Of a stretch of DNA of 64,000 bases, positions 9,976 through 21,833 are shown piece after piece. Position 1 is the stretch's first letter. The number at the start of each line of letters is the position of its first letter. The DNA is from Tricholoma matsutake (lineage: Eukaryota > Basidiomycota > Agaricomycetes > Agaricales > Tricholomataceae). The position numbers were made by a program, and so were the translations under genes. The notes under the pieces are model-generated. The model worked only from the letters and a program-made list of their open reading frames with translations, searched no databases and was not told the origin of the DNA. The stretch spans positions 9,300,001-9,364,000 of the forward strand of contig AP026550.1 in NCBI GenBank assembly GCA_026075535.2. The letters run 5' to 3'.

Positions 9976-12900
9976 AGGTTTCCCCATTGGTGACCCAGAA
10001 TTGTTACAATGTATTAGAATCCAAGGAAACCCAGAGCAAATCAGAAAAGGAAATCCAGGAGGAGTACAACTGTTGTGAATCACGCGACAAAGAAAATTGC
10101 CAAGCACTATTTCCAAAAACCCCTAAATTCTTTATTTGCTCTGCATGAATAGAACCCGAAATCACCTTGACTGTGGGACTGAAGACAGTGGACACACATG
10201 CAGCTATTGATGTGGAAGCGTTGCTTGATAGTGGTGCTACAGGATTATTTATTAATCGATCCTTAATTACTGGAAATGGTATTAACACATGCAAGCTGGC
10301 GCAACCTATAACGGTGTACAATATTGACGGAACAGTCAATCATGGAGGAACTATCAAGGAGGAGGTGACTATGGTCCTAAAGTATCAGGAGCATCAGGAG
10401 CGAGCAGTATTCGAAGTGTGCAATCTTGGGAAAACCAATCTAATAATAGGATGTCCACAGTTACAGAAGCATAATCCCGAAATTGATTGGAAAACTGGGA
10501 AAGTACAAATGCCTCGTTGTCCTAAGGAATGTAATGTGTATGGGAGGAAGATGAAGAAGGAAAAAAGGAAAAAGAAAGAGAAAGAATGTCCAAGAAAGTA
10601 TTCTGTTATGATGGAGGAAGTGGAGGATGAGGAAATGCCAAATGGGGAAGTTCCGATCATGATCGAGAAAGAAGAGCAGAAGGAAACCTTTAGAGCAATT
10701 CGTGGAGGACAGCTGTGGGACAAGAATATTGTGAAGGTGGAGAAGCCAGTGGAGGAATGGGTGCCAAAAGTGTATCATGAATACCTGTCAGTGTTTCAGA
10801 AGAAGGAATCTGAGCAAATGCTGGTGTGGAAGCCATGGGATCATGTGATCAAGATGAAGCCAGGGTTTGTGCTGAAGAAGTTGAAGGTATATCCATTATC
10901 TCCGATGGAACAAGAAGAAGTGGATGCGTTCCTGAAGGAGCAATTGCACAAAGGATACATACAACCTTCGAAATCACCACAGATGTCACCAATATTCTTC
11001 GTGCCAAAGAAAGACCAAAGGAAGAGGATATAGGTATCTGAATGAGTGGACAGTGAAGAACACGTACCCCCTGCCATTGATCTCAGAAATAATTGACAAG
11101 GTGGGAAAAGCCAAGGTCTTTACAAAATTGGATTTACGATGGGGATACAACAATGTACAAATAAAAAAAGGAGATGAGTGGAAGGCTGCATTTGCCACGC
11201 ATTGAGGATCCTTCGAGCTGCTTGTCATGTTTTTTGGGATGACTAATAGTCCCCCAAGCTTTCAAAATATGATGAACAACATTTTCAAGGACATAATAGA
11301 CAAAGGCGTGGTAATAATATTTATTGACAACATTCTGATATTCACAGAGGATGAAGAGAATCATGAGGCGATAGTGCAGGAGGTGTTATGGAGGTTGGCC
11401 GAGAATGATCTATTTTTGAAACCAGAGAAGTGTGTGTTTGGGGCAAGCGAAATCGAGTTCCTAGGATTATTGATCGGCCCTGACGGGATCAAAATGGATC
11501 CAATCAAGGTACAGGCAATCACAGATTGGCCTGCGCCCACCCATGTCAAGGAGGTTCAAGCCTTCTTGGGACTCACAAATTATTATCGTCGCTTTGTGCA
11601 CAATTTTTCTAAAATTGCCGCACCCTTACATAACCTTATGCAAAAGGGAGTAGTGTGGAGGTGGGGAGAGCAACAGCAGACAGCATTTGAGGAGTTGAAG
11701 AGGAAGTTTGTGGAGGGACCAATATTAGCCCCAGTGGATTTCACATGCCCTTTATGAGTGGAATCCGATGCATCCGATTTTGCTATTGGAGCAGTATTAT
11801 CAATGCTGTGCAAAGATGACAAATGGCATCCTGGTGCATATTTGTCCCGAGGGTTGAATGATGTGGAGAGGAATTATGATGTGCATGACAAAGAGATGTT
11901 GGGGATAATACGAGCATCGGAGGTGTGGAGGCATTATTTGGAAGGATGTACGCATCAGATTGAGATCTGGATGGATCATCAAAATCTGCAATACTTCATG
12001 TCCGCTAAAAAGCTTAATCGCAGGCAAGCATGTTGAGCATTATTCCTATCGCATTTCAATTTTCACTTGGTCCACAAAGTGGGAAGCTTAATGAGGAAAG
12101 CAGATGCATTATCCAGACGTATTGATCATAAAAGGGGGGTGGAGGAGGACAATAAGAATGTTACCTTGCTCAAACCCGAATACTTTCACATTTGCGCTAT
12201 GTGTCAAGGGCATCTATTAATAGATAGCTTGGAAACGGAAATGTTGTCTAAAATTACACAATGTTCGGAAATGGACGATGAAGTAGTGGAAGCTGTGAAA
12301 GCTCTGAAGGGAGAGAAGAAAGGTAATATCAAAGGAGATGAATGGGCTGAGGAACAAGGGTTGGTGTTGTTTCGAGGAAAAGTGTATTTACCGAAGGATC
12401 AGGATTTGCAAAGGGAGATCGTCCGGTTACATCATAATACGCTGACTGCTGGACACCCAGGAAGATGGAAGACGTTGGAATTAGTAATGAGAAATTATTG
12501 GTGGCCTGGAATTTCAAAGTATGTGTTGGGGTATGTGGATGGATGTGATATGTGCATGAGGGGGAAGAAATTTCCAGAAAAACCTGCAGGAAAATTAATG
12601 CCGAACCCTATACCTAAAGCGCCGTGGCGAGATATATCTGTGGATTTTATTACCGGATTACCTGAGGCTCAAGGGTACGATGCAATATTTGTAGTATGCG
12701 ACCGCTTCACAAAGGAGGTCCATATTATTCCTACTACTACAGAAACATCATCATTAGGCTTGGCGCACCTCTATCTAAATCAGGTATGGCGGTTACATGG
12801 GTTACCCAATACCGTTTTCTCCAATCGCGGACCACAATTTGCTTCCATGTTTATGCAAGAACTGAACAACATATTGGGGATTCAAACTAAATTATCTATG

Positions 12901-13671
12901 GCATATCACCCACAGACTGATGGACAGACAGAGAGAATGAACCAGGAGTTGGAGCAGTACCTACATATGTTTGTCAACTACCGACAAACTGACTGGCCCA
13001 AATGGCTGGCAATTGCTGAATTTTCCCACAATAACAAATTCCATTCGGCTACTCATATGTCACCCTTTTTCGTGAATTATGGATATCATCCTTGCATGGG
13101 AGTAGAACCCAGAAGGGAAGTCAAAGTACAGTCGGTAGAAGACTTTGTATCTAAGATGCAAAAGGTACAAGAGGAAGCAGAGGCAGCATTGAAGAAAGCA
13201 CGTGATGACATGATGCAACACACATATCGTACTTGAGCGTGCGCTCCAGAGTACAAAGTTGGTGACTTGGTGTGGCTAAGTACCAAGGACCTAAATATTC
13301 CATGACCTTTGAGGAAACTTACGGAGAAACAAGTTGGCCCATACATGATCTCTAAAGTGATCTCACCTAATGCAGTAGTGTTAAAATTACCCCGATCATT
13401 CAAGATTGATCCCGAGATTAACGTATCCTGCCTATGCCCTTACCGCCCACCCACTATTCCTGGCCAACAAACTACTCCACAACCTCTGATAATAGTAGAA
13501 GGTGCTCCAGAATACATAGTTGAAGAAATTCTAGACTCACGTCTTCGATGGAACAAATTGGAGTTCTTAATAAAGTGGAAAAACTATACCGACAAAAATA
13601 ATTCATCTGAACCCGAAGAGAATTGTAAGCGAGCACGTAATGTGATTGCCCAATTCTTTAAATGTAATTAG
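9965..13671 (+). pseudogene. pol: Pol of the chromovirus: protease, RT, RNase H, integrase, chromodomain
   Basis: Domains in order: aspartic protease (LLDSGATGLFIN, about 10215-10250); reverse transcriptase from 10890 ([25 protein letters not shown]); RNase H (SDASDFAIGAVL, ADALSR); integrase with HHCC zinc site (LHH..TAGHPG ... C.MC) and core (VDFITGLP, SNRGPQF, GQTERMNQ.LE); and a C-terminal chromodomain (EYIVEEILDSR...FLIKWK.Y) that marks the chromovirus clade. There is a frameshift near 11025 and six in-frame TGA codons at 10146, 11203, 11755, 12034, 13234 and 13303. The RT YxDD-type pair reads D-N (11326-11331) and the second integrase Asp reads N (12823). The element is inactive. No polypurine tract or 3' LTR follows. 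Confidence 0.92.
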
Positions 13672-14109
13672 GGTTCACCAAGGGTTTTCACAGGCTTTGA
13701 GAACTTTAAAATGATTTTGTAAATTATGAGTTCAATTCAACAGCAAATGTTTTAATGCATTAAGACAAAGGATAGGTAGTAACCCTGTCAAGATTGCTTC
13801 CAAAGGCCAAACCCAACAGAATGTCTTCTGAGCCAATACTGCCCAAAGTGTTGTACAAAACCTGCAGGTTAAACACCAAGGGTTCAAAGTAATGAAAACC
13901 TCAGAGTTTGCAGGGGCTAATATATTTCTTTTATTTTTGACAGCTAGAAATTATATGTTCTTGCATAATGTTACATGTGAATATTAATGCTAAGCATATG
14001 AAGAATGTCTGATAAAGATTTTGAGTTCAACAACTGTTTAGAAGCAGGACATTTTTATTGGTAGCAGAAATTTAGCTATTACACTTAGGCTAAAACCTTT
14101 GGTGAACCC
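13672..14109. other. No gene seen; expected 3' LTR absent
   Basis: AT-rich sequence after the chromodomain stop. It shows no similarity to the 7979-8380 LTR and no polypurine tract, so the element's 3' end has been lost before the KDZ remnant begins. Confidence 0.55.
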
Positions 14110-15960
14110 TAAACATTTTGCAATGCAAAACCTCTCTATGTTGGATTTTTGGAGCAGTGCCTGACTGGCAATATCAAGCCACAGCTGCATTTACCAGAAT
14201 AGAGACCGACTTGATGACTGTGCAACTTCTGGTGAGCATTCAGTTTCCAGATACATGTCAATCCTTGTCACAGCAAAGATATGAGTGGAGGAGTAGAAGC
14301 CCACAAAGTTCATCAAGATGGTGAAAAGCCCATGCCTGTCATAAGTGGAATTCACATGACATTAAATGATGTGGGCACCAGATGTTGTCAATAACCTCGG
14401 ATGGTAGGAGAAACTTCATGTCAAATGAAGCAGGCTGCTCCTTGCTACTATCAGGATTTGCACAGGCATGTATCATTGCAACAGCTGGCATATATAGGTG
14501 TTGGATTTCTATCCAGGCTTCGATCTTGCACTGCAGGGCATTGCATTGCTCAAGGACCTTCACATGCTGGAGGTCTGTGGAATGAGGCCCTAGGGCATTG
14601 GAGTCAGATCATAGTTTTCTCCTAGCACCCAGATTAACCACATACTCAACAGATGAACATGGTGCTCACTGCTGTTCCTCTAGCTCCAGGCCCTGCCAGA
14701 TCAGTGTGTTCACCAAAACAGATTCATGTAGGAGCCTGGAGGTTCCCTTCTTGAGTTCAGCTTTGTCCTCTTTGGCAAGGGTTAGATGAATATCCTTTTC
14801 TTTAATGGCTGATAAGGATTGTAAGCATAGAAAGCAGGAGGCCAAAAATCTACACTCACCCCACAATGTCATGGAGTAAGGGTTGATGCATGCTCTCATC
14901 CCCCTCCCAATCCTGGACCATCTTCATCCACTCCTTGGTCATGCTGGCAGGAAGTGCCGCATCAAACTCTTGAAATGCCTCTACCTGCTCTGCATGAGCC
15001 TCAAGTGCCTCCTTGACTTGGTGAACAAAAGTCTGCACTGGTGAAAGAATAAGCAAGTGATTCATTGAGAAAGTATGTACAAACCTATTGACATGATCTT
15101 GTGCCAATTGTAGTCCCCAAAGTGGTCATTGAGAGTATCATGTCAAGATCTAGGGCCCATCTCTTTTGTGCTATTTGTGACAGCATTTGTAGCTGCCCAA
15201 CCACGTTCAGGTGCACCATCGGTGTGGCCAACACGGGGTGTGGAATTGAAATTGTACTCAGTGTGACAGCCAACTTTATGGGCTGGCAGGTGGAACTTTG
15301 GAATAAGTGCAGTAAGGATATGGGAGTGGCCAGGACTGAGAGCATTCGGAGGATAGGAACTGCAGCGAGGAGCAAGGTTCCAAGTCCATTGGCAGACAAT
15401 ATCATACAATATTACTAATAGGATGGGAAGAAAATGTGCAAGACTTGCAAGAAAAAAATAGTCCATGTTGATGTACCTTGAATGGAGACGTGTAAACAAA
15501 AGAGGATCATGCAGGATAAACACAGTAACAACTCACCACTCCCCTTTCTGAAGGTTGCCTAGCGACATGGGTCATGCCATATCATGTCTACTACATCCAG
15601 CCAATCGTAGACTGTTTGCTGACACTCCATGACCACTGCACATCATTGCAGATTTGACAGCATTGTGATTGTTGCATGTGCTGGTATCATCCTCAAATTT
15701 ATCTCCAAATTGAGTGAGATGGCTCCAAAACTTCTTCTCCTCAACAATATATGCATAACCATGATTCAGGCCTGGGTCTTTTGCATTGTTGGACACATTC
15801 ATTCACTTCAAGTGAAAGTTCGCATCAATTGCCAAGAACAGAGCATATAACCAACTGTTTTTGGAGGAAAATCCTACCAGTGGGGGTTGGGTTCCAGTAT
15901 TGTCAGATTGGTGTGCTAGGGCTCAATATAACTCCCACCTGGATATTTTCGATGTAAAGT
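14110..15960 (-). pseudogene. KDZ transposase (Kyakuja-Dileera-Zisupton), decayed
   Basis: Read on the minus strand from about 15960: WLYALFLAIDANF, N.S...KDPGLNHGYAY.VEE, CARHDM-like, YINMDYFFLASL, YDIVCQW,  IPKFHLPAHK..C.TEYNFN, GVGHTDG.APERGWAA.N and STKEMGP, then FVHQVKEAL..H, W..MVQDWE.D, LAKED..EL, GLELEEQQ and IEAWIEIQHLYMPA, down to a LLL.SYL.C..D...VIKSV segment near 14130. These are KDZ landmarks, with candidate acidic residues in AIDANF, YDI and PERGWA. Several introns are implied by frame changes. In-frame TGA codons, such as the one before MNVSN (about 15803), replace Arg. The start is not found; an LTR-like block begins at 15995. Confidence 0.85.
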
Positions 15961-15994
15961 TGAGAAGTTGGAAGTGTTCAAGAACTTGGAATGT

Positions 15995-17094
15995 TGTGGC
16001 AGACTGGGGATCGATGGCCAAAGTTGAGCCTCATTCAAGCTCAGAAAACAAATCTAGGATCATTGTCAAAGCTCTATGAGTCTCTACAGACCTCTATAAA
16101 GCTCTCCGAACCCATACAAACCCCTCCAAAGTTCTATGAACCTCTCTGAACCTCTACAAAGTCACGAAAATGCTTCAAAATTCTTCACAATGTCTGAAAC
16201 AATGCTTCAAATTTTTTTGCATGCCTTCAGCCACCGTAATACAATTCCCCCAACCTTCATACAGCTCAGAATATACCCTTGGAACATCATCGATGAGTTC
16301 TGAACCAGTTTTGAGCAATATAGCACTGATTTCAGGCCACGAACAAAGTCTGAAGAAACTTTGAAAATCTTCAAAAATCCTTGAACCTCAAAAAACATCT
16401 TCAGACACAGTATTTCCTATTTAAACAATCTTCGGATGCATGCTGGAGACATGGGACACTATCTCGAGTACATTGAACACATTTCAACCACATGTGCACG
16501 CATACAATCTGCTTGAAGCAGTTTCCAATGTTTTATGCAATTTATAACAAGGACAGTCCACTTTTAGCTATTCTTTCTTATTATTTCTTCATCATGTGTT
16601 ATATTCACCATTTATAGTCTCGCTTTATAGTTCTGATATACTTCTATTGTATTTTGCCTCGAGTTTTCCACATGTTTGCCTCATGTTCTCTAGCCTTTTT
16701 TAGGTAGTTTCTTTATTTTATATAAAAAGATGTACTAGATACAAAGAAAAGGAGGAAAGTCGTTGTCTTCCTCCCAGATAGCAGTAATTTGAGAGTTCAG
16801 TTTAGTCTTATTCAGTCCAAAGTCTCGTGTTCTATGCTAAACTTCTTTGAAAATCTTTGAAAATCCTCGAAAATCCTCGCATTATGCTATTTTTGCTCTC
16901 TTTTCCCTCGATTCACCTTTGCTTTGCTTCTACTACTCGTCTAGTCCCCTGATCTTGCATCCAAACATATTTGCACACTCTGAATTCATCGATCTATCCA
17001 TGAAATTCTCCAAAATTCCATGAAACACATTCTTTTAGCTTTGAATTGCTTTGACAAGCAGTCCTTTTATGACTATTTGACGGTCGGTCTGACA
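15995..17094. repeat. LTR-like block, about 1.1 kb
   Basis: Begins TGTGGCAGAC and ends GTCTGACA, imperfect inverted TG...CA termini; contains a TATATAAAAAG (about 16718-16728). A diverged copy of 16030-16113 lies at about 36550-36616 (both have CAAGCTC.GAAAACA and CCCATACAAACCCCTC). Just outside the right end, GGTTGAGTATCATCAAC (17174-17190) recurs at 33297-33313. No flanking duplication or primer site was found, so orientation and element type are unsure. Confidence 0.45.
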
Positions 17095-17191
17095 GGTGAC
17101 ATCTAGAGGGCCTCACTTCCTTTCTCTGACTTTTGTTATACCATCCAAAGCCATTTAGTAGGTTTTGTTTGGGTTTCCAGGTTGAGTATCA

Positions 17192-18660
17192 TCAACATAC
17201 AGCAGTAGAGTCATAGGTCATGGCAATTATGGCAATGGAAGATAGGTGAAGCATCCACTTCAGCACAGTGGCTACATGACTTTCTGGCATCGCCACATCC
17301 TTCAAGGCATAAAAATTCCTCCAGGTATGTGTTGATGTAGGGAACCCATGCAAGATGTGGATTTTCCTATGGCAGGAGTCAGGAACAGCTGTATCAGTGA
17401 ACTGAAAATAGTACAGAAGCCAAATTCTGTTTTCTGCATTTGGAGGGCTGTTTGAGCACCTCAATGCTGGCAAGTTGTTCCCCATCTTTGGCTAGGATGT
17501 CATCAAGGGGTATACTGTTGTCAACCCCACTAGTAGGCGATGTTTCATCAAAAAGATTGGTCCTAAATACCAGCTCATCGACATTTGCTGGAGGATTGCA
17601 AGTAGCAGACCATTTAATGGGAGAGGTGGGTATGGATATTAAATCTTGGCAAACGGCCAGGCATTGTGGACCAGGTTGAAAATGGGTGTGTTGTTCCAGA
17701 GTTTCATGGGTGGGAAGTGTATTCTAAACATGGGGATTGTAGTGATCAAGAACAATGTGGTGACATTTGCTCTTTGAGGCCATCACACCTAGTGGATGAT
17801 AAGTTAAAGCAATCAATAATCTTGAACAACAGCCATGTGACTTGGCATTGAGAACATGTGAGCATACATGTGTCGTGTTGACATGGGAAGTTGTTGAACA
17901 AAGAAAGAACGATTCCATCACTGATACATTGTAAAAACTAATGGGAGTTACTTAAACAAAATTTGTCATCCTGATATGAAGTTTTCTCGTTCTTCTTTTT
18001 GACATGCCCCCATCATGTACAATATATTCCTTGTCACTGTCATGTGTATTCTTTCTCACTAACAAACCCGGTGTTTGAGGCTGCGACAGCATGCACTTTG
18101 TGGGTGCATTGTCTCTCTGGAGCCTATCCCAACTTGCTGAATACTGATGGATGAGCCATTTGTGGAACCTGTCTGCCAAGTCATGGTCTTCTGCCAACTA
18201 AGATCCCCACTCAGTTTTGGGATTGCAGATATCAAGGAAATGCTTGACACACCAGCTGAAGACGGTGATCTTCAAGCTTTGAGACCCATTGATCATTGAC
18301 CCCCACCTCCACACAAAAAAAATGGTCAAAGTCTTGCTCCAATTGCTGACATTCCAGGTTCAGTACAAATTGCAAGCAATGGAGCCAAACAGAGCTTTAC
18401 CACCATCCATCCCTCTGTGGCAAGGTATAATGCCTCTGAATCATGACGATCTTGAAGGCAAAATGGCAGCACTCAAACCAGATCTCTGCTGCTTTAGTGA
18501 TGAACTTGAGCTGCTCCCCACTCAACCTTGCTTGATGGAAATATGGGCCAAGTTCTTTGATGAACGACTGCTTTTCCTGGCTCTCCAGGAACCAGGCTGG
18601 AAGGACATTGTTGCTGAATATCACCTCAATCACCAGCATGAATCGGCAACTGATTGTTCC
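17192..18660 (-). pseudogene. Uncharacterised decayed gene, minus strand
   Basis: Short minus-strand frames keep a protein-like composition. One (18397-18639) has FLESQEKQSFIKEL.PYFHQARLSG and AAEIWFECC; another (17952-18197) has AEDHDLADRFHKWL and QYSASWDRLQRD. The first resembles the start of an Agaricomycete-specific expanded family where a helix with FLES/Y..AR/WF precedes a GW.FT.L.GGP segment (compare 23.7-25 kb), but this is judgement from memory. Stops and frame changes separate the pieces. Function unknown. Confidence 0.35.
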
Positions 18661-19470
18661 TGATCAGGATACAGGAACCAATACCTCTCAAACTGGCTGT
18701 CCAGCATTCAAATGGAGCTAGGAGACCAAGTCGTAGATTGATTGTGAATATGGCCAGCCGACTGTGAGTTGAGTACCCATTCTGCAATTGTGGCTGGAGT
18801 GTATGGTTGAAAAGAAGTTGGAAAGAAGTGTTTGGATTTGGCTCTGGTTACGCTGTTTTCCAGATAGCTGGGTCTGGAAATAAAAGCAAGAAAATTCAAC
18901 AAGAAATCCTTCCTGTGCCAAAAAATTAGAAACACAGAAATAAGAGGTCTAGAAATACTGTACTGGTCACCTGTTATGTTATTTCAAAGCAAACTGGAAG
19001 TTTTGAGTAAAGGTCAGACAGTTGTCCAAGAGTAAGCAACAAGATGAAAAGTTTCAACTGTTAACATGAGTACACCCATGGGTCGCCCAAGATTATACCA
19101 CACACCCAAGGCCTGTCTAGCAGCAAACTGGACCAAAAGTAAATGGTCATATGATAAGTAAGTTCTCCTTGTCTTATATCAGTTCTTCCAAGATTCAGTG
19201 TGGTCTAGGCACAAGTCTGCAATTGCAGCACACCATCGTCAAAACTGTGGATCACATAAACCAGAGTATTAAGCCTCTTCTCATTCCATGTAATCATCCT
19301 CAACATTTTTAATAGGTCAGAACAACACAAAAGTAATGAAAAATCTCATACAAAAGGCAAATGTGCTGTCAAAGCCCGAGACAGGTACAATACAAATTCT
19401 CAACTGCTTTGCTATTTGACTAAGATACCTGCTTCAATATAGTATCTATTGGATAAAGTGCTGCAAGTGT
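18661..19470. other. No gene seen
   Basis: AT-rich, CpG-poor DNA with short frames only. No motif or repeat recognised. Confidence 0.45.
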
Positions 19471-19800
19471 GTGGCTGAAAAACTCACTACATTTACCAGT
19501 GGGTCTGCCCTGGCACGTGTTGACAGCATCTACCTAAAATATGCAATTTCTCATGACCAAGAGGTCATCAATGTGGTGGTTGCTCAAACAACATGCTTTC
19601 TTACATTGATCTGTCACTACCAAAATGAATTACTGCAGCTTACTGGGGTGGGGCCAGAGCTAGGGGTAGTGAACATGACTGAAAAGGATGTTGGGGAGAT
19701 CAATTCATGGATGGAGGAGCTCCTGTGCAGCACGATGGGAGGTTTTGAGGATGTCATCACAACATACCACTCACAAGGTTTTATGATCCAGCAGCAATAA
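19471..19800 (+). other. Orphan reading frame of 109 codons
   Basis: An uninterrupted ATG frame (MAEKLTTF...) with Asp/Glu-rich helices and a GGFEDVI segment. Composition is more protein-like than the other strand, but no family is recognised and CpG depletion suggests a relic. It ends 32 nt before a hAT MITE. Confidence 0.25.
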
Positions 19801-19832
19801 TTCAATACATTTTGCAGTCTCTGGTATATACA

Positions 19833-20628
19833 TAGTGTTGAAGGGTCCAGTCCATAGGACCGAAAAAAAGACCGAAATTGGACTGAATTGGACCAGAAAA
19901 GACTGGACCAGTGGTTTATTTATGGACTGGTCTTTTGCAGTTCAGTCAGCAGTCTTTCCATTTTGAAAAATGTTGTAAAACTGAAGAAAACTGGTCTAGA
20001 CCGGTTAGAACCAGTTTTATTGTGGGAACATATATTGGACCATGTTCCCACATAAAATCCGGCAAATTCGACCTCTGGTTCATAAAAAATGGTTAAGAAT
20101 TGAGCAAGATATAACCAAATCTATTTTTGTATGAGTATTTTGTTCATTTGCTTGATTCTATTAATGATCATAGGACTAACATGTATAATAATACTCCCAC
20201 CATTTGTCAATGCATGCTATGCATCACATAATTTATGGTTGTCACATTACATTTCTTGGTGTTCAGCACGAGTCATTCAGTAGATGTATTTTTATATTGA
20301 TCATAGGCAAGTCAAATCTTGATGAAATGTCTTAAAGTTAGACTGAATGATGGGGAATTACAATGTCTATCCATCTGTACAGTGGTTATAAGGTCCAGGT
20401 AATATTTGCTAAGATACATATGGGTTATATTAATATGACAAATTTCACGACAAAACATCGGTCTGAACCAGTCTTAACCGGTCTTTTTTGGTCTTTTAAC
20501 CAGAAAGGACTGGTCCTAGGTGGTCCAGTTTGGTTCTAGCAGTATCTGGGTCAATCCTGGACTGGTTTAGATTGCGGTCTTTACATTTTTGGGTCAAAAA
20601 CTGAACTGGACTGGACCCTTAAACACTA
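19833..20628. mobile_element. hAT MITE with ACTGGTC subterminal repeats, perfect TSD
   Basis: Ends TAGTGTTGAAGGGTCCAGT and (reversed) TAGTGTTTAAGGGTCCAGT; flanks 19825-19832 and 20629-20636 are both TATATACA, a perfect 8-bp duplication. Both ends carry many GGTCC, GACTGG and ACCGGTC words. An internal TAAGAATTGAG.AAGATAT is shared with the MITE at 37152-37730, so they are one family. No coding capacity. Confidence 0.93.
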
Positions 20629-20699
20629 TATATACATGCAATGGGGTGGTAGGTATGGTGATGTAGGAACGTGCGACAACAAGAAATATATTCCAAGAA

Positions 20700-21238
20700 A
20701 CTTAAATCCTTCCCTTACACAATCACAATGGTACCACAGCCAAGGGCTTGCTTGAACACTGCCCTAGCATCATTCTCTGTCGAATACTTTTTGTAACAGG
20801 ACCCAGACACGCCGCTGACAAGTGGAGATACAACATGCCTGAGAATGTCAATTAGTGTATACAGAATGTCATGGGCAATATATTGGCTTACCACCCTTGG
20901 TAAACTCCTACATCATGGCCCTGTGTCACCATGAACCACTTTTGAGTGGCACAGCATACACTTGATGGTGGGGTTTGATTCTGACTTGGGCTGCCATGCA
21001 CTAGGACAGCCAGAGTCAGCGAGGCACTCAAAGTGGACTGCAAGAAGGGGGGAGGATCTTGAACCATAGCAGGCTTGGCAGGTGCTGTACAGGGGATGTG
21101 GACTGAGCATGTAATGACATGACAGCATGGCTCAAGATGGTCTCGAGTTGACTGAGGGGAAGGGGCTTCTGCAACCCCAGCAAGCTTAGCTGGCACTGAG
21201 GAGGGGTTGAGCATATGATCACAAGGGCATGAACCCAC
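20700..21238 (-). pseudogene. RNase H1 N-terminal (viroplasmin-like) domain protein, decayed
   Basis: On the minus strand KWFMVTQGHDVGVYQGW (about 20895-20945) is split by an intron (about 20836-20894, GTAAGC to CTCAG) from VSGVSGSCYKKYSTENDA and AVFKQALGCG (about 20735-20830). This is the hybrid-binding domain of RNase H1 and caulimovirus protein VI, with its G..PG/VGVY..W and V.G..G...KK..T..EA pattern. In Agaricomycetes such domains recur in repeat-linked hypothetical genes. No catalytic RNase H domain was found. A stop follows the second exon. Confidence 0.6.
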
Positions 21239-21825
21239 ACACCATCAGATGGGCCAGTGGAAGGCCATGCATTGGAGTGCTCAGCTGAAAAAAAAATGAG
21301 TTGAGATCTATCAGTAAAAATAAAACCACTTATGGCCTGGGGGATTGGCATCACCAACTACATTGATACCCAGCTGCAAGAGGGTTGCAATAACCAGAGA
21401 GATGGGGACATCAACACAGGCCTGAGTTTGGGTCATTGAAGAGAGTTGGTTGAGTTTGATTCCCATATACACTGCACTACCATGGGATCAACTGTATAGT
21501 TACCAGAATTTACTGTAGCCCTAATTGCAGAAACTATGGAACCAGAGTAATGGCAGCAAAAGGCAAGTTGGTGATCATTTGACTTACCAGAAGAACACAT
21601 GATAACTGACCACTGTAGATGGCACCAGCCCCTTGGGCAACTTCTGAGCAGCAGGAATTCTTGAAGGGACACCACGCAGATTATCAGCTTCATCAGCCAA
21701 AACAAAACTTGCAGCATTTTGGCCAGTCATGTATCGGGACTTTCTCCTCTAATGGCCTATCACAAAAGCCGCTGGTAATGTGGAGGTGGAATCAGAGCAT
21801 GCTGGTGACAGAGGGGAGGGTATCA
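21239..21825. other. No clear gene
   Basis: A 94-codon minus frame (21433-21717, MLQVLFWLMKLI...) may be chance. No known motif. The region ends at the target duplication of the next hAT-type element. Confidence 0.4.
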
Positions 21826-21833
21826 CTAAAAGC

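Noticed and set aside
20913..21357. Minus-strand frames in three phases as separate genes
   Set aside because: Only the frame with KWFMVTQGHDVGVYQGW has domain support; the others are shadows.
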